A stretch of 64,000 nucleotides of DNA. Origin: Lichenostomus cassidix. Its lineage: Eukaryota; Chordata; Aves; Passeriformes; Meliphagidae. The DNA lies in contig CM039193.1 in assembly GCA_008360975.2 (NCBI GenBank), forward strand, positions 20,257,389 through 20,321,388, given 5' to 3'. Position numbers and translations under genes: made by a program. A model generated the notes under the pieces. It worked only from the letters and a program-made list of their open reading frames with translations, did no database searches and was not told the origin of the DNA. Below are positions 38,772 through 50,320 of this stretch, piece by piece (position 1 is the stretch's first letter; every line of letters starts with the position of its first letter).

Positions 38772-39909
38772 GCAAGTTTACGTCTGTACAGAACCAGCAG
38801 CTGTGGGCTTCTGCCTCCATGCTCTCACACATGCAGTTTCCTAATTAAACAGCCAAATGTGGTGTCCAGAACCTGTCTTTTTGCTCCAGACTTGTTAAAG
38901 GTGAAAGTTCTATATTGCTTTGGAACATTACAGCTGTTGTTTGCTCATTTGTACACGTTGCCCTTGCTAAAAATATGTGGTAATCTGAATGTAACTTGAA
39001 AATTAAGTGTTTTTCAGTCTGTTGCCAGAGTCTCCTCAAAACCCTGAGAGAAGTGGGTGGCCACCATTTTCTGGCTATTATGCACCCTTTTCCACAGAAA
39101 ACTTAATTCCCCTTTTAAAGCAAATGTGTCATTTACTATAATTCCCATCTCACTAAAATCTCAATATCTTTGTGTTTCAGAGATCTGGAGCATTCATTTT
39201 AGATGCCATTTGTGGTTGAGCCGGTTACACTGGACACGGTGGGGAAGGAAAAATAATCTGAAGAAGCTGGACATGTCAAGCAGCTTTCTCAAGTTTCTAA
39301 CAATCAACACATTTGTGTACCTAAAATTTTCCTATGTGTTAATATTTAAACTGTTTGTCATCTCAGAAAAGGTAGCTTTTGCCCCAAGGACACTATTTTT
39401 CTGGAATATTGGCATTTTGATTTCAGTAGAAACTAAATGTTTTTTCAGAGAAGTGGCATAAGCTCATGAAACAAGGAAATATCACGTGGTAGCACTTCAC
39501 AGGACTTTTTTTTTTATATGCCTTTGATTTTTGTGGCAATTCGTCATTTCCACCATGGTAAGAAATGTCAGGCCTTCAGTTCTGGCGTGGTCAGATTGTC
39601 CTTTATTTCACAGCTTGGCACACAAGCCCATGTACTCTGTAAGCCCAGCGGGGCTCTTCCTTTGCAGCATGTAAAGGTAGCTGTGCCTTTTTTTCCTTTT
39701 TTTTTTCCATTCTAGCTAAAGCAAAAGTGAGGAAAACAGAAACAAACAGCATTCTTTTGTCCAGTTTTGTTCACACATTTGTCTTGTTTCTTCATCTCTG
39801 GATAGACTTAAAATTTCCTATCCTTTGTGCACAGACACAACCTGATTGTTAATAGTTTCTTACCATGAACTGCTATTCTGTGTATTCTGTGCAGCATATG
39901 TATTTATTT

Positions 39910-40130
39910 GAATCATAGAATAGTTTGGATTCCAGGGACATTTAAAGGTCATCTCATTCCACCCTCTGCCATGGGCAGGGACACCTTCCACTATCCCAGG
40001 ATGCTCCAAGCCACATCCAGCCTGGCCTTGGACACTTCCAGGAATGAGGCAGCCACAGCTTCTCTAGGCAGCTTGTGCCAGGGCCTCACCACCCTCACTG
40101 TAAAAGGTTATTTCTTATATTAAATTTCTG
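39910..40130 (-). mobile_element. CR1 LINE fragment
   Basis: It starts 'gaatcatagaatagtttgga' and carries 'ctgccatgggcagggacacc' and 'agcctggccttggacacttc', typical of a younger CR1 tail type shared with the copies at 41604 and 50060. Confidence 0.92.
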
Positions 40131-41603
40131 GAAATTGTATTAGAAGTGCCACCTTTTCTAGGCTCAGCTGGTAAACTGGAGGATCCAGGGTGAACTTTAC
40201 TTGCTAAACTGGTACCAGGTGCCTCTCAGCAGCAATTCAATTGGCATGACGAATAGAGTTTTTCTGTCCACTTTCCTCTCTCTCTTCCCATTGATTGCTG
40301 CAGTTTTCTTACTTTTATGAGTTTATGGCTAAAAGCAAAACAAATTTTTAAATTTTTATTTTTAAATATATGTATAGAGATAGAAATATCTTCTAGGCTC
40401 CTACCTGCTGGCTCAGGGACTTAACACTTTTTCTAAATATACTATTGCACAGGCTACAAGAATTTCTTCAACAAAAATATTTTTGTCATTTTATTTCCAA
40501 AGTATCATACCTGCAATCAGAAAATCTGAATTTTCTAGGTTGTACTTACAAGTAGATGCAGATTTGCATTAATCAATTTTCTTAGCATCAATTTTCAAAT
40601 GCTGCCTTGTACTTAAGAATAGATGTTTGACCTTCATGTGTCTCATCTCATTTACAGTTTTTGTTACTGCCATTTCTCTTTCATTATGTCTCAAAGCCCA
40701 TTGATTTAGTAGATTTTCATGTATATAGTCTGTAAGAATTACTAACAGAAAACAATGTAGAAACTTGTATGATTAGTAATGGAATAGACATTCTTTTTTA
40801 TTTTCTAATTTGTGTTTTGTTGCTTCATTTCCATTGTAATATGTATTTAACCAGGATCTAGCAGGCAATGGTTCAATTGTGTGTGCTATACTAATTTAAA
40901 CACAGCTCAAAACCAGTTCTGAATGAGGCACAGAGGAAAACTTCCTGTATTTATTTTTTACAAACGACCAACTGTTGCAGCACTGTTCATACCCATGCGT
41001 GGCTGTTACACTTTTGATGCTGCAGAGGAGTGGATTTCCTGGCCACAGAGCATTGCTGGAAATCTGAAAAACCTTTCCTTTGGAAGAAATAGGTGATTGT
41101 AGGCAGAGCCCTTCCAGTATGAAATTTATCTGTTACTCAACACTGGTCAGTAATTTTGGTAAGATTTTTGACTCTACCACCTTTGCTGTCTTTCAGCATT
41201 CTTCTCACTGGAATATTTGCCCATCTGCACATCCGGTTCAGCTTGGACAGGCTCTCTGGGGGAAGCTATCTCTGTTCTGTTCAGGAAACTTTGTACCTGA
41301 GCTGGGTGTCTGTTGCTTTGTGTTCTTCTAAATATATAACCTGTCCAAAAGACATTCGACTTAGGTATGAATATTAGATATTTTTCATTGCCAGATTTGT
41401 ATCTTTGTAGTTTTTTAACCAAGACAAAAAAACAAGGAGAAGAGTCTTTCTGGCACTTAGCTAATCCTCTAATTTTTTGACTAAGGGCAGAAGCAGATAC
41501 CAAGGCTCTGCTGATGTTTGCTGGCTTCATACTTGTGGTGATTTGGCTTAGTTTTGAACATAGCTTCACCTGCCCCTGTTACTGCCATGGTCCTGTCCTG
41601 TCC

Positions 41604-42160
41604 TAGAATCCCAGGATAGTTTGGGCTGGAAGGAACCTTAAAGCCCATCTGGTTCCACCCCCTGCCACAGGCAGGGACACTTTCCACTATCCCAGGTTGC
41701 TCCAAGCCCCATCCAACCTGGCCTTGAACATTTTCAGGGATCCAGGGGCAGCCACAGCTTCTCTGGGCACCCTCTGCCAGGGCCTCCCCACCCTCACAGG
41801 GAACAATTCCTTGCCAATACCCCATCTAATCCTGCCCTCTGGCAGTGGGAAGTCATTCCCCCTTTGCCCTGGCCCTCCATCCCTTGTCCCAAGTCCCTCT
41901 CCAGCTCTCTTGGAGCCCCTTCAGGCACTGGGAGGTGCTCTAAAGTCTCCCTGGAGTCTTCTCCAGGTGGGCACCCTCAGCTCTCCCAGCCTGGCTCCAG
42001 AGCAGAGGGGCTCCAGCCCTCAGAGCATCTCTCTGGCATCCTCTAGAATCGTTCCAACAGCTCCACATCTTCCTTGTGCTGAAGCCCCCTGGATGCAGTG
42101 TTTCAAGTGGGGTCTCACCAGGGCAGTGGAGGGGAGAATCACCTCTTACTTGTCTGGCAC
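41604..42160 (-). mobile_element. CR1 LINE fragment
   Basis: It starts 'tagaatcccaggatagttt', then 'gggctggaaggaacctta', 'ctgccacaggcagggacact', and continues through the 'ctctggcatcctctagaat' and 'gggagaatcacctcttact' blocks. About 560 bp; the right limit is approximate. Confidence 0.92.
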
Positions 42161-43490
42161 TGAGACACGTGAAAGCAGTCTGAGGGTACAGAGAAAACAT
42201 ACCAATTTTTTTCTCCATTTCATTCTTCTCATTACTGGACCATAATTTTTCAGGTCACTCAGACAACAAGCTGTTAGAGTGGGTTTCTCCTGAAAAATGT
42301 AATAGCTGTTCTTACAGCATCCTTAGTACTGAGCTGTTGTCCATCAGAAACTACCATGGCTTGTGTATCCCATCTTCTGGGAGCCTGTGGAGCTAAAAAG
42401 ATCCAGAGCAGTAGGGCAGGGAACATGAGGCAGTTCTCAACTGCAACTTCTCTACTGTAGATTCCAATGGATTTTGAAAGACACAGCTTTTGGGATACAC
42501 AGAACAGAAAGAAAAAAAGACTTCCAAGATTGAACACATTGTGGGATGCCAAGAGCTGGATTTGGAGCTCTTCAGAGAAGGGGTGGGTACCTGTTCATGT
42601 GGAATCCTCCAGAGCTGGGCTCAGAACCACAACAAAAACCTGCCATGAATCCTTCTGCCTCCTGAAGCATCACAACTGAGAGCCTGGTCTCCTTTTGGTT
42701 TGAAACATGTGAAAACCTGATCTGAGAGTTACCCATCTGCCTCTGAGGCTGGATGGGCATCAGCAGTGTTCAACTTGCTACTGAATGCCTTTTTAAATAA
42801 AAAGGCTTCTGGTTTATTCCCATGTCTTTTACTGTGATTAAGTAAGAAAGATTAAGCAAAACATCCTCAGACATGCAATCTGTATTTTAAGTCTCTGAAG
42901 CCTTCAGAGTTCATATATTTTTTAGCTGATAAAAGCATCTGCAAGTTGGTTTCAAGTATAAACAACTTAATCACAGGATTATTATTCTTTTAAGTCAGGT
43001 GCTGCTTTAAAATCCTGGCAAGTATCTCTGAGGGTCAGCAAACAAATACATAGGTTTGACTCGTTCTTGGACTCGTTCTTTGGTTTGCTGTGCTTTTTCA
43101 GAGTTCTTGGTTGGAGGCAAGTATTTCCCTTAAAAAGAGGTCATCAGTAATGAAGTGAGATGAATTTTCCAGGCTGTGTGGGGAATGGGTCATGCCAGGT
43201 CAGCCGTTTGCTCCTGTTTCATAAGCTCTGGGCAGGATGAGCATTGCTCATGGTCCTTCTCATTAGTCCCTTCAACATCCAGAACAGCCTGGGCTGTGAT
43301 TTTCAGCATAGCTGTACTTACTGAAGCAGGTGACAACAACCATATGACTCTAGGTATTTGTCTTCTAAACCAGGTCACTGCTGGAACTTACTCTGATGCT
43401 GAGTCTTACATAAAATAGGCGAAAGCAGAAAACATCATCCTGGTTTCTGTATCTGAGTCAACTGCCATTCAGGTGTTATAATTTCCTTTA

Positions 43491-44360
43491 TCAACTTCTT
43501 TACCCTCAGTAAGTTTGCAGAAAACACTAAGGTTGCTGGGAGTATTGATTTGCTGTAGGGCAGGAAGGCTCCAGAGTTGCATCTGGAGAGGCTGGATCCA
43601 AGGCCAGTGGTCTGAGGTTCAACAAGGCCAAGTGCTGGGTCCTGTCCATGGGTCACAGCAGCCCTTGCAGCTCCAGGCTGAGCCAGAGGGGCTGGAAAGG
43701 GCCCAGCAGGAAAGGCCCTGGGGGTGCTCCTGGCAGCGGCTGAACATGAGCCCAGGTGTGCCCAGGTGGGCAAGAAGGACCAGGGCACCTTGGCCTGTAC
43801 CAGCCATGGTGTGGCAGCAGGACCAGGGCAGTGCCCATCCACCTGTGCTGGGCACTGCTGAGGTCCCACCTTGAATCCTGGGGTCAGTTTTGAGCCCCTC
43901 ACAATGAGAAATACCTTGAAGGGCTGAGCATGTCCAGAGAAGGGAATGGACCTGGGGAAGGGTTTGGAGCATGAGGAGAAGCTGAGGGAGCTGGGGGGTC
44001 TCAGCCTGGGGAAAAGGAAGCTCACGAGGACCTTCTCACTCTCCACAACTCCCTGACAGGGGGGAGCAGCCGGGTGGGAGCTGGGCTCTGCTCCCAGGGA
44101 ACAAGTGACAGGACATGAGGGAAAAATCTCAGGCTTTGCCAGGGGATGTTCAGGGTGGACATGAGGAAGAATCTTTTCATGGAAAGGGTTGTCAAGCTTT
44201 AGAAGGGGCTGCCCAGGGAGGTGATGGAGTCACCATCCCTGGAAGAAATGACTGGCCATGATACTCAGTGCTACGGTTTAATTCACAAGGTGGGGATTGG
44301 TCAAAGATTGGACTTGATCTTTGAGATCTTTTCCAACCTTAATGATTCTATGATTCTTTG
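43491..44360 (+). mobile_element. Long CR1 LINE copy, inverted partner of the copy at 47212
   Basis: It runs from 'cagtaagtttgcagaaaaca' through 'gaggttcaacaaggccaagt' to 'accttaatgattctatgatt'. At about 870 bp it is the longest CR1 in the window. Its segment 43674-44120 is nearly identical, in inverse orientation, to 47463-47909. Its frames are open on the minus strand only because of composition, not because it codes. Confidence 0.95.
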
Positions 44361-45989
44361 TCTTCCTGCAAGTCACCCTGACCCTGCCAGCCAAACATTG
44401 GTGTAGGTGCTACTTGACTGGGTACCAGAGGTACCAATGCACTGCACTCATCCCCTCAGTCCAGGACACAGGCTTGTCACTGTGTGTCCCTAAAAGCTTG
44501 GACGTTCTTTTATTGTTAGAAAAAGAAGAAACATTATAATCTTGATCATTCAAATATTTACAAAAGAGTTATGAGAAATGACTGACAGAATGCAAACAGT
44601 AAGCATGGCTGATTTTCTAACTTACCAAAAGTGTTGCCACTGTAACTTTTATCTGATTCAGGAAAAGTTATATTTGGTACCAATCTATGCGCCATTTTAC
44701 AAATTGTTTTTAAGAAAAATACCCAAAAAACAAGGTCAAAAGCTGGTCCTTATTCTACAATATAATTTTGTTAAACCACATGAGAATGGGTTTTCCTGAA
44801 AGTGTACTTGCTAACTGCAGGGCAGTGGGGATGCTTAGAAGAAAATTGATGACATATGTTCATACACATAATTCACATCTTTGGTAACTTGCATGTTTAA
44901 ACATACCACTCCTTGAAAATAATCAAAGTCTCCCATAAGAATGGAGGCAGCAGAGGGCATTAAGAAATCAAAAAATAATAAAGCAGGAGCTTCTCCCAGC
45001 AGTTTTACTAGGCTGTGCATAAGGAGATGGCCTAGCAGGGCATATGTAGTTCTTAAGAGAGCCAGTTTGGTTTTGCCACCATTCAGCCCATATCCAGGAA
45101 AGGATACTGTGGAAGGATAATGGAGATACAGTATTTCCCTTAGAATAGTACGGAAACAACTGGTACCCCAGATAGCACCAGATGGTGGATATTTGTAAAT
45201 TCTTTTTTTTTTTTTCTTTTCTGGTAGAAATCAGCACAACTGTTAAGGTCACTTAATTTAAGGTACACAAATTTAATGCCCTCAAAATGAAGTTCCCTCA
45301 TTGTGAAGACCACCCCAAACTAGTGTGTTCAGATGCAGATTTTGCCCCAAAAAACTACCCCAGAGGACAGGATGTATCTAGGGAAAAAATGCCCACAGAA
45401 ATGGGAAGTGTTCTCTGTGAAATGACATTTAGCATTTCAGTTTGGTTATAGAAACTTTCACACACTACAACACAAGGCACTAAGGCCCAAAGTCTTGGAA
45501 AGCAGGGCAAGTCTGACTCAACATGACTACTAAGCTTGAGCTAACTTGGAAATGTGCAGAAGAGAGTTTGCTGTGTCCCAAATTCCCACAACCTTTGTCT
45601 TGAAAAGCAACATGGCTAAGAAGCAGATGCTTTTCTCCCATGGGAAAAAGAGTGGTCTCTGTCTTATACCTGAAATACATAAGGAGCAGGAGAGGAGCTG
45701 CCAAATCTCAGCTCCTTCCAGGGAGGACTGTTACAAATGAGTGTCTTACGATCTTTTAAAGACTCACCAGCAAAGGTGTCTGTAAAAAAGACTTAATGTA
45801 TAAGTGACAGCGTGACATAGTTCATGGGCAAGGTTCACTCTGCTACTGACTACATGATATGGCACCCTGAGGAAACCCAAAAAAAAAAAATCCAGGGTCA
45901 ATTAATCCAAACTGAAATAAACTGAAAACTATCAATATGTGCACAAGACAAAAGAATGGAAAGGGTAAGGACAAAAAGGAATGTGGCCT

Positions 45990-46166
45990 AAAGGCTCACT
46001 AGCACTCAACAGTACTTAACAGTACTTAACAACATTTGACTTATAACTTAATTTAAATGTAACAATTTAGCAAAGGAACAACATTTAACAGCATTTAAAC
46101 TGAACAGTACTTACACTTAACTTAACCCAAAGTAACCTATAATTAAACTTAACAATTTAGCAAAGG
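45990..46166. repeat. AT-rich degenerate tandem block, about 90-bp period
   Basis: 'aacaatttagcaaagg' occurs at 46061-46076 and again at 46151-46166, 90 bp apart. 'cagtacttaa' occurs twice in tandem at 46010-46029 and nearly again at 46105. The block is almost devoid of CG and rich in 'cttaa'. It may be part of a decayed retroviral LTR; I cannot name the family. Confidence 0.6.
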
Positions 46167-47211
46167 GTGCATGTAGGATTTGCTATACCACAACAGTAAC
46201 TTACAGGCCCGATTTATTTACATATCTATAGTAATTATAAGAATCCGGGAGAGCAGCATTTCTTCCATACCTGCCATGGAAGTGTGTGTGAATACACACC
46301 TGAGTGCACACAGACATGCAACATAAACAATCAGTGCAAGGTACCTGTGAAAATTCCCCACAAATTGGTGAAATATTTCAGATGCCTTTGCATCTTCTCA
46401 ATGCAAAGAATGGAGCCTCAAGGAATGGATTAGTCCAGGACCTATCATTGTTCCCCAAGTGCAGCTCTGAGAGGCCCCACTCAAAATGGGTTTGATGGTC
46501 CAGGAGAGCTCAAAGGGTCTCATTTTGGACTGCTGTTTGTAGAGCCCTGAGATTTAAAAAAAAGCAGGAGCTTGTTGGACAGCACCAGTTCCTGGAGCAG
46601 ACTGTGCTTCTGATCAGTTCAAGAGGAGCTGAGCCCAGATCGTGGTGCAGCCTGAAAAGGGGTGGGGGAGGCACCACCACCAGGACCCCACCACCCAGTG
46701 TATGTAGCAGTCCTGCTGCAGCCTTTTAATATTCACAGGTGATCAACAAAGCTGAACCAGAGACAGAAGCTGAGATGTCCCTAGAGCAAGAAATAAATGG
46801 AAATAAATGAGAGGAGGCACTCAAGGAAGAGGTAAATAACAGCATGGCCACAGGAGGCCTTGGAGCAGAGTTTCCATCACAGGCTGGGTTGCATCCAAGT
46901 GCTGCAAGGTGATGTGTCAGCGGTACCCAGAATTTCACCCTTCTCCCAACCATAAATTATTCCCATCCTGACATTTGAACTCATCCAGCAGCAGTGGGAG
47001 GACAGAGGGGGCAGAAGCATGGGCAGAGCTGATGGAACAACTCCTGCTGATTGATAGCAGACAGCTCTTGGGTATGTCAGGAAGCAAGCACACGTCGTTG
47101 GAAGCACCTCCACAGCAAAGAGACTGACAGGAAAAAATGTGGTGTACAAAGGCTGCTGCTGTTGGCAGGAATTTCTTATTTTCACGCTGACAGAATTATT
47201 TTCACTGCATG

Positions 47212-47909
47212 AAATTATAGAATCATAGAATCACTGCATCATTTAGGTTGGAACAATCTCAAAGATCGTTGAGTCTAACCTTGCACCAACCACCATCTTG
47301 TCAGCCAGACAGAACATGCCCAGCAGCACAAACAGTCATTTCTTGAACATCTCCAGGAATGGTGAGTCCATCACATCTATAGACAGCCCCTTTCAATGCC
47401 TGACAACCCTTTCCATGAAGATATTTTTCCTGAACCTCCCCTGGCACAGCTTGATGCTGTTCCCTCATGTCCTGTCACTTGTTCCCTGGGAGCAGAGCCC
47501 GACTCCCACCCGGCTGCTCCCCCCTGTCAGGGAGTTGTGGAGAGTGAGAAGGTCCTCGTGAGCTTCCTTTTCCCCAGGCTGAGCCCCCCCAGCTCCCTCA
47601 GCTTCTCCTCATGCTCCAAACCCTTCCCCAGGTCCATTCCCTTCTCTGGACATGCTCAGCCCCTCAAGGTATTTCTCATTGTGAGGGGCTCAAAACTGAC
47701 CCCAGGATTCAAGGTGGGACCTCAGCAGTGCCCAGCACAGGTGGATGGGCACTGCCCTGGTCCTGCTGCCACACCATGGCTGGTACAGGCCAAGGTGCCC
47801 TGGTCCTTCTTGCCCACCTGGGCACACCTGGGCTCATGTTCAGCCACTGCCAGGAGCACGCCCAGGGCCTTTCCTGCTGGGCCCTTTCCAGCCCCTCTGG
47901 CTCAGCCTG
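47212..47909 (-). mobile_element. CR1 LINE copy, inverted partner of the copy at 43491
   Basis: It opens with the inverted tail 'ttatagaatcatagaatca', then 'gttggaacaatctcaaaga', and ends abruptly at 'ctctggctcagcctg'. By eye about six mismatches separate it from 43674-44120 over about 447 bp, while the tail part is far more diverged. Confidence 0.95.
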
Positions 47910-48652
47910 TAAATGCCCCATTCATCCTTGCTGCTAATGTTCTTTGTCCATGGCTGTGTCGATGGGAGGATCACTGGCATGTCATTGCAGGAGAGGTTGT
48001 GAGACACAGAATACAGTATTTTTAAAATTTAATCTAACCAATAATTATCCAATTTCCTTACAGGGTGGTGACAAAAAATTACCTGCCCTGCTGTTGGATG
48101 CTATGGGTTATTTTGAACTTACCTTCCTCTTCCTCCGCAGTCTGTTGAAGATCTGTTTTCATGGTTCATTTTATCCCTTTGGGTTCTCATAACGAGAACT
48201 ATTTACTAACCTGGCTCCCTTCCCAAGGAGAGTGCCACAGCTCCCAGCCAGGAACAGAGACTTACCAATGACTCCTCATCAGGCAAGTCGGGCTTTGTCA
48301 GAAATGGAGAAGGCAAAAACTTAGGTTCCTATTTCGTTCAGCCTACTTCCTGATGTGTTTCACTCCTTTTTTCCAGACTTCCAGCCCAGAAGCTGCCCCA
48401 CCCCCTTTTAAATGGTACAAGTTTTAACTAGTTGGAAGTGGTAAATATGGTGCCATGCTAGGAAGCACCACACCAGCACTACTGAAACATTGCTAAACAT
48501 TTTCACTCATGCCAAAATATTTGAGAATAAATTGGTTTCATCACCAAACAACATTACCCCAGATTTCTGGCATCAAGGATGAAAATAATTTAAACTGCTG
48601 GGAAGGCCTTGTGTTTCAGATTTGTTTTGAACTTGTAGAAGATATGGAGGGA

Positions 48653-48696
48653 GACAGCTGTGTGTCTTTACCCTGACAGCTATGTGTCTTTACCCT
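48653..48696. repeat. 22-bp tandem duplication
   Basis: 'gacagctgtgtgtctttacc' plus two bases is repeated at once with a single difference. Confidence 0.85.
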
Positions 48697-48878
48697 GAAA
48701 TAGGAATTTTTTTTTCAGTGTCAGAAAACATGATTCACCAGGCATGCCAGGGAGAGAATCGCTTAGGAAAGAAATTACTGTATCCCCCCAGGCCAGTCAT
48801 CCCTTGTAGTTTTAAATTCTGGGAACATGACTTGGGAATGTGAGTGAACTTCACAAACTGTGTGAAGTGCAGTAATTG

Positions 48879-48984
48879 GGGAGTGTTGGGAGCAAGCCAT
48901 GACGGGCCTGTGTGGGTCAGTGTTGTCCTTCGGGAGTGTTGGGAGCAAGCCATGACGGGCCTGTGTGGGTCAGTGTTGTCCTTC
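48879..48984. repeat. Perfect 53-bp tandem duplication
   Basis: Two identical 53-bp units (48879-48931 and 48932-48984), each beginning gggagtgttggg and ending gttgtccttc, lie head to tail. A TATA-like 'cataaaaa' (about 48990) and an AATAAA (about 49020) follow, a layout like an LTR with a duplicated U3 segment, but I could not find LTR ends. Confidence 0.9.
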
Positions 48985-50059
48985 ATACGCCATAAAAATT
49001 CTTTCTTCTCCATGCTGTTAAATAAACAGGTTTGAAAGCCCCACATCCCACAGCTGCACTGGTAGGACTCCTCACAGTATCTTGAAGGGGCCTTGGTTGT
49101 CACGCAGAGGTCCTGGAATCTTCGAACCTGATGTCACTGTTACTACTTTGCTTAATTTGCACATCCTCTTCACTTTCAGAGACAGGGTGTGATGGAATAA
49201 TGAGTCTTGTTCATCTTTCCACAGTCAGGATCAGCCTAGACTCATCCAGGGCTGAATTTCATCCAGCTCTAAATAAGGAATTTGCTTCCTACTTGTTTTG
49301 TTATTGACTCTGAGCTCATCAAGATGAGATTCCCTTGTACCCCACAGGGCTCCTGGCCTGGGAATACCCTGAAAGATACCATTGCAACTTTTTCATAGAA
49401 AACTGCTATCTAAATTATTACTATTAATAGTAATTATTATTTTCTGCTATAATTTTATGTGTTATACCTGAACTTTGAATTTGGTTCCTACCTGCTGTAA
49501 ATTATCTTTCTACCTCCTGGCAGAACAGAGTTCTTTCAGAGCAGAGTAAAGTAGCCATGATAAATTGACTGTGAGCCAGCTCTGGAGGCACCAGTTACTC
49601 AGAGAAGGATGAGATTCCTCAGCTCTGAAACCTCTGGCTGCACCATGCAGCTTAACCATAAGCCAGCATAAAACTAAAGCAAAACAGACCTGCCTTGGGG
49701 TAGTGTGTGATTCCAGGGTGGAAGGAAAACCTCCTGTACTTGACATACAAACCATCCACGTGAGAGGTTCAGATGCAGGTTGAGCCCCAGGCTCACAGCA
49801 AGGGGACAAGCTCATCCCCTCTGCAGAACCATGCATCCACCAGAACATGGAAGCCTGAGGCAAGGAACAACAGCTCCCAAGAGCATGTGGAAGTCTTTTT
49901 GGCATCTGTAACATGTCCAGAAGGATCCAACAGAGCTACTGACTGGTCAGGGCTCATCTGTGCTTAATGGGGTCAATTTTGCATTTGAAAGTAGTGATGA
50001 ATTCTGGATTTCCCTCTCTTGATGTGCAGTAAAAAGCATGATAGTTGGAGCTGCCAAAG

Positions 50060-50320
50060 AATCATAGAATCATAGACTGGTTTGGGTGGGAAGGGACCTT
50101 AAAGTTCAACTCATTCACAGAAACACAGAACTCCACCCCCTGCCATGGGCAGGAACACCTTCCACTAGACCAGGTTGCTCCAAGTCCTGTCCAACCAGGC
50201 CTTGAACAATTCCAGGGATGGGAAGTCCACAAACCCTCTGGACAACCTGTACCAGGGCCTCACCACCCTTATAGTAAAGAATTTCTTCCCAACATCTAAT
50301 CCAAACCTGGCCTTCAGTCA
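50060..50320 (-). mobile_element. CR1 LINE fragment
   Basis: It starts 'agaatcatagaatcatagac', then 'tggtttgggtgggaaggga', 'ctgccatgggcaggaacacc' and 'ccaggccttgaacaattcc'. An extra 'cacagaaacacagaactc' interrupts the usual order. Confidence 0.93.

Larger units (their letters stand above)
39181..42801 (+). other. NINJ1: Candidate NINJ1 3'UTR exon (inferred)
   Basis: If the donor at 36976 is used, an acceptor is needed downstream. The sequence at 39165-39180 (tctttgtgtttcag|AGATCT) is the best acceptor I noticed: a pyrimidine-rich tract with a clean CAG. The first AATAAA after it is at 42796-42801, which would make a long 3'UTR containing two CR1 fragments. Other acceptors, for example near 37112, cannot be excluded. 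The extent is a guess; only the splice motif and the hexamer are seen. Confidence 0.25.

Noticed and set aside
41697..42245. 182-residue open frame
   Set aside because: It is an antisense reading of the CR1 at 41604-42160.
47396..48025. 209-residue open frame, and its near copy at 43435-44046 on the other strand
   Set aside because: Both are antisense readings of CR1 copies. Their similarity to each other reflects the shared repeat, not a gene pair.
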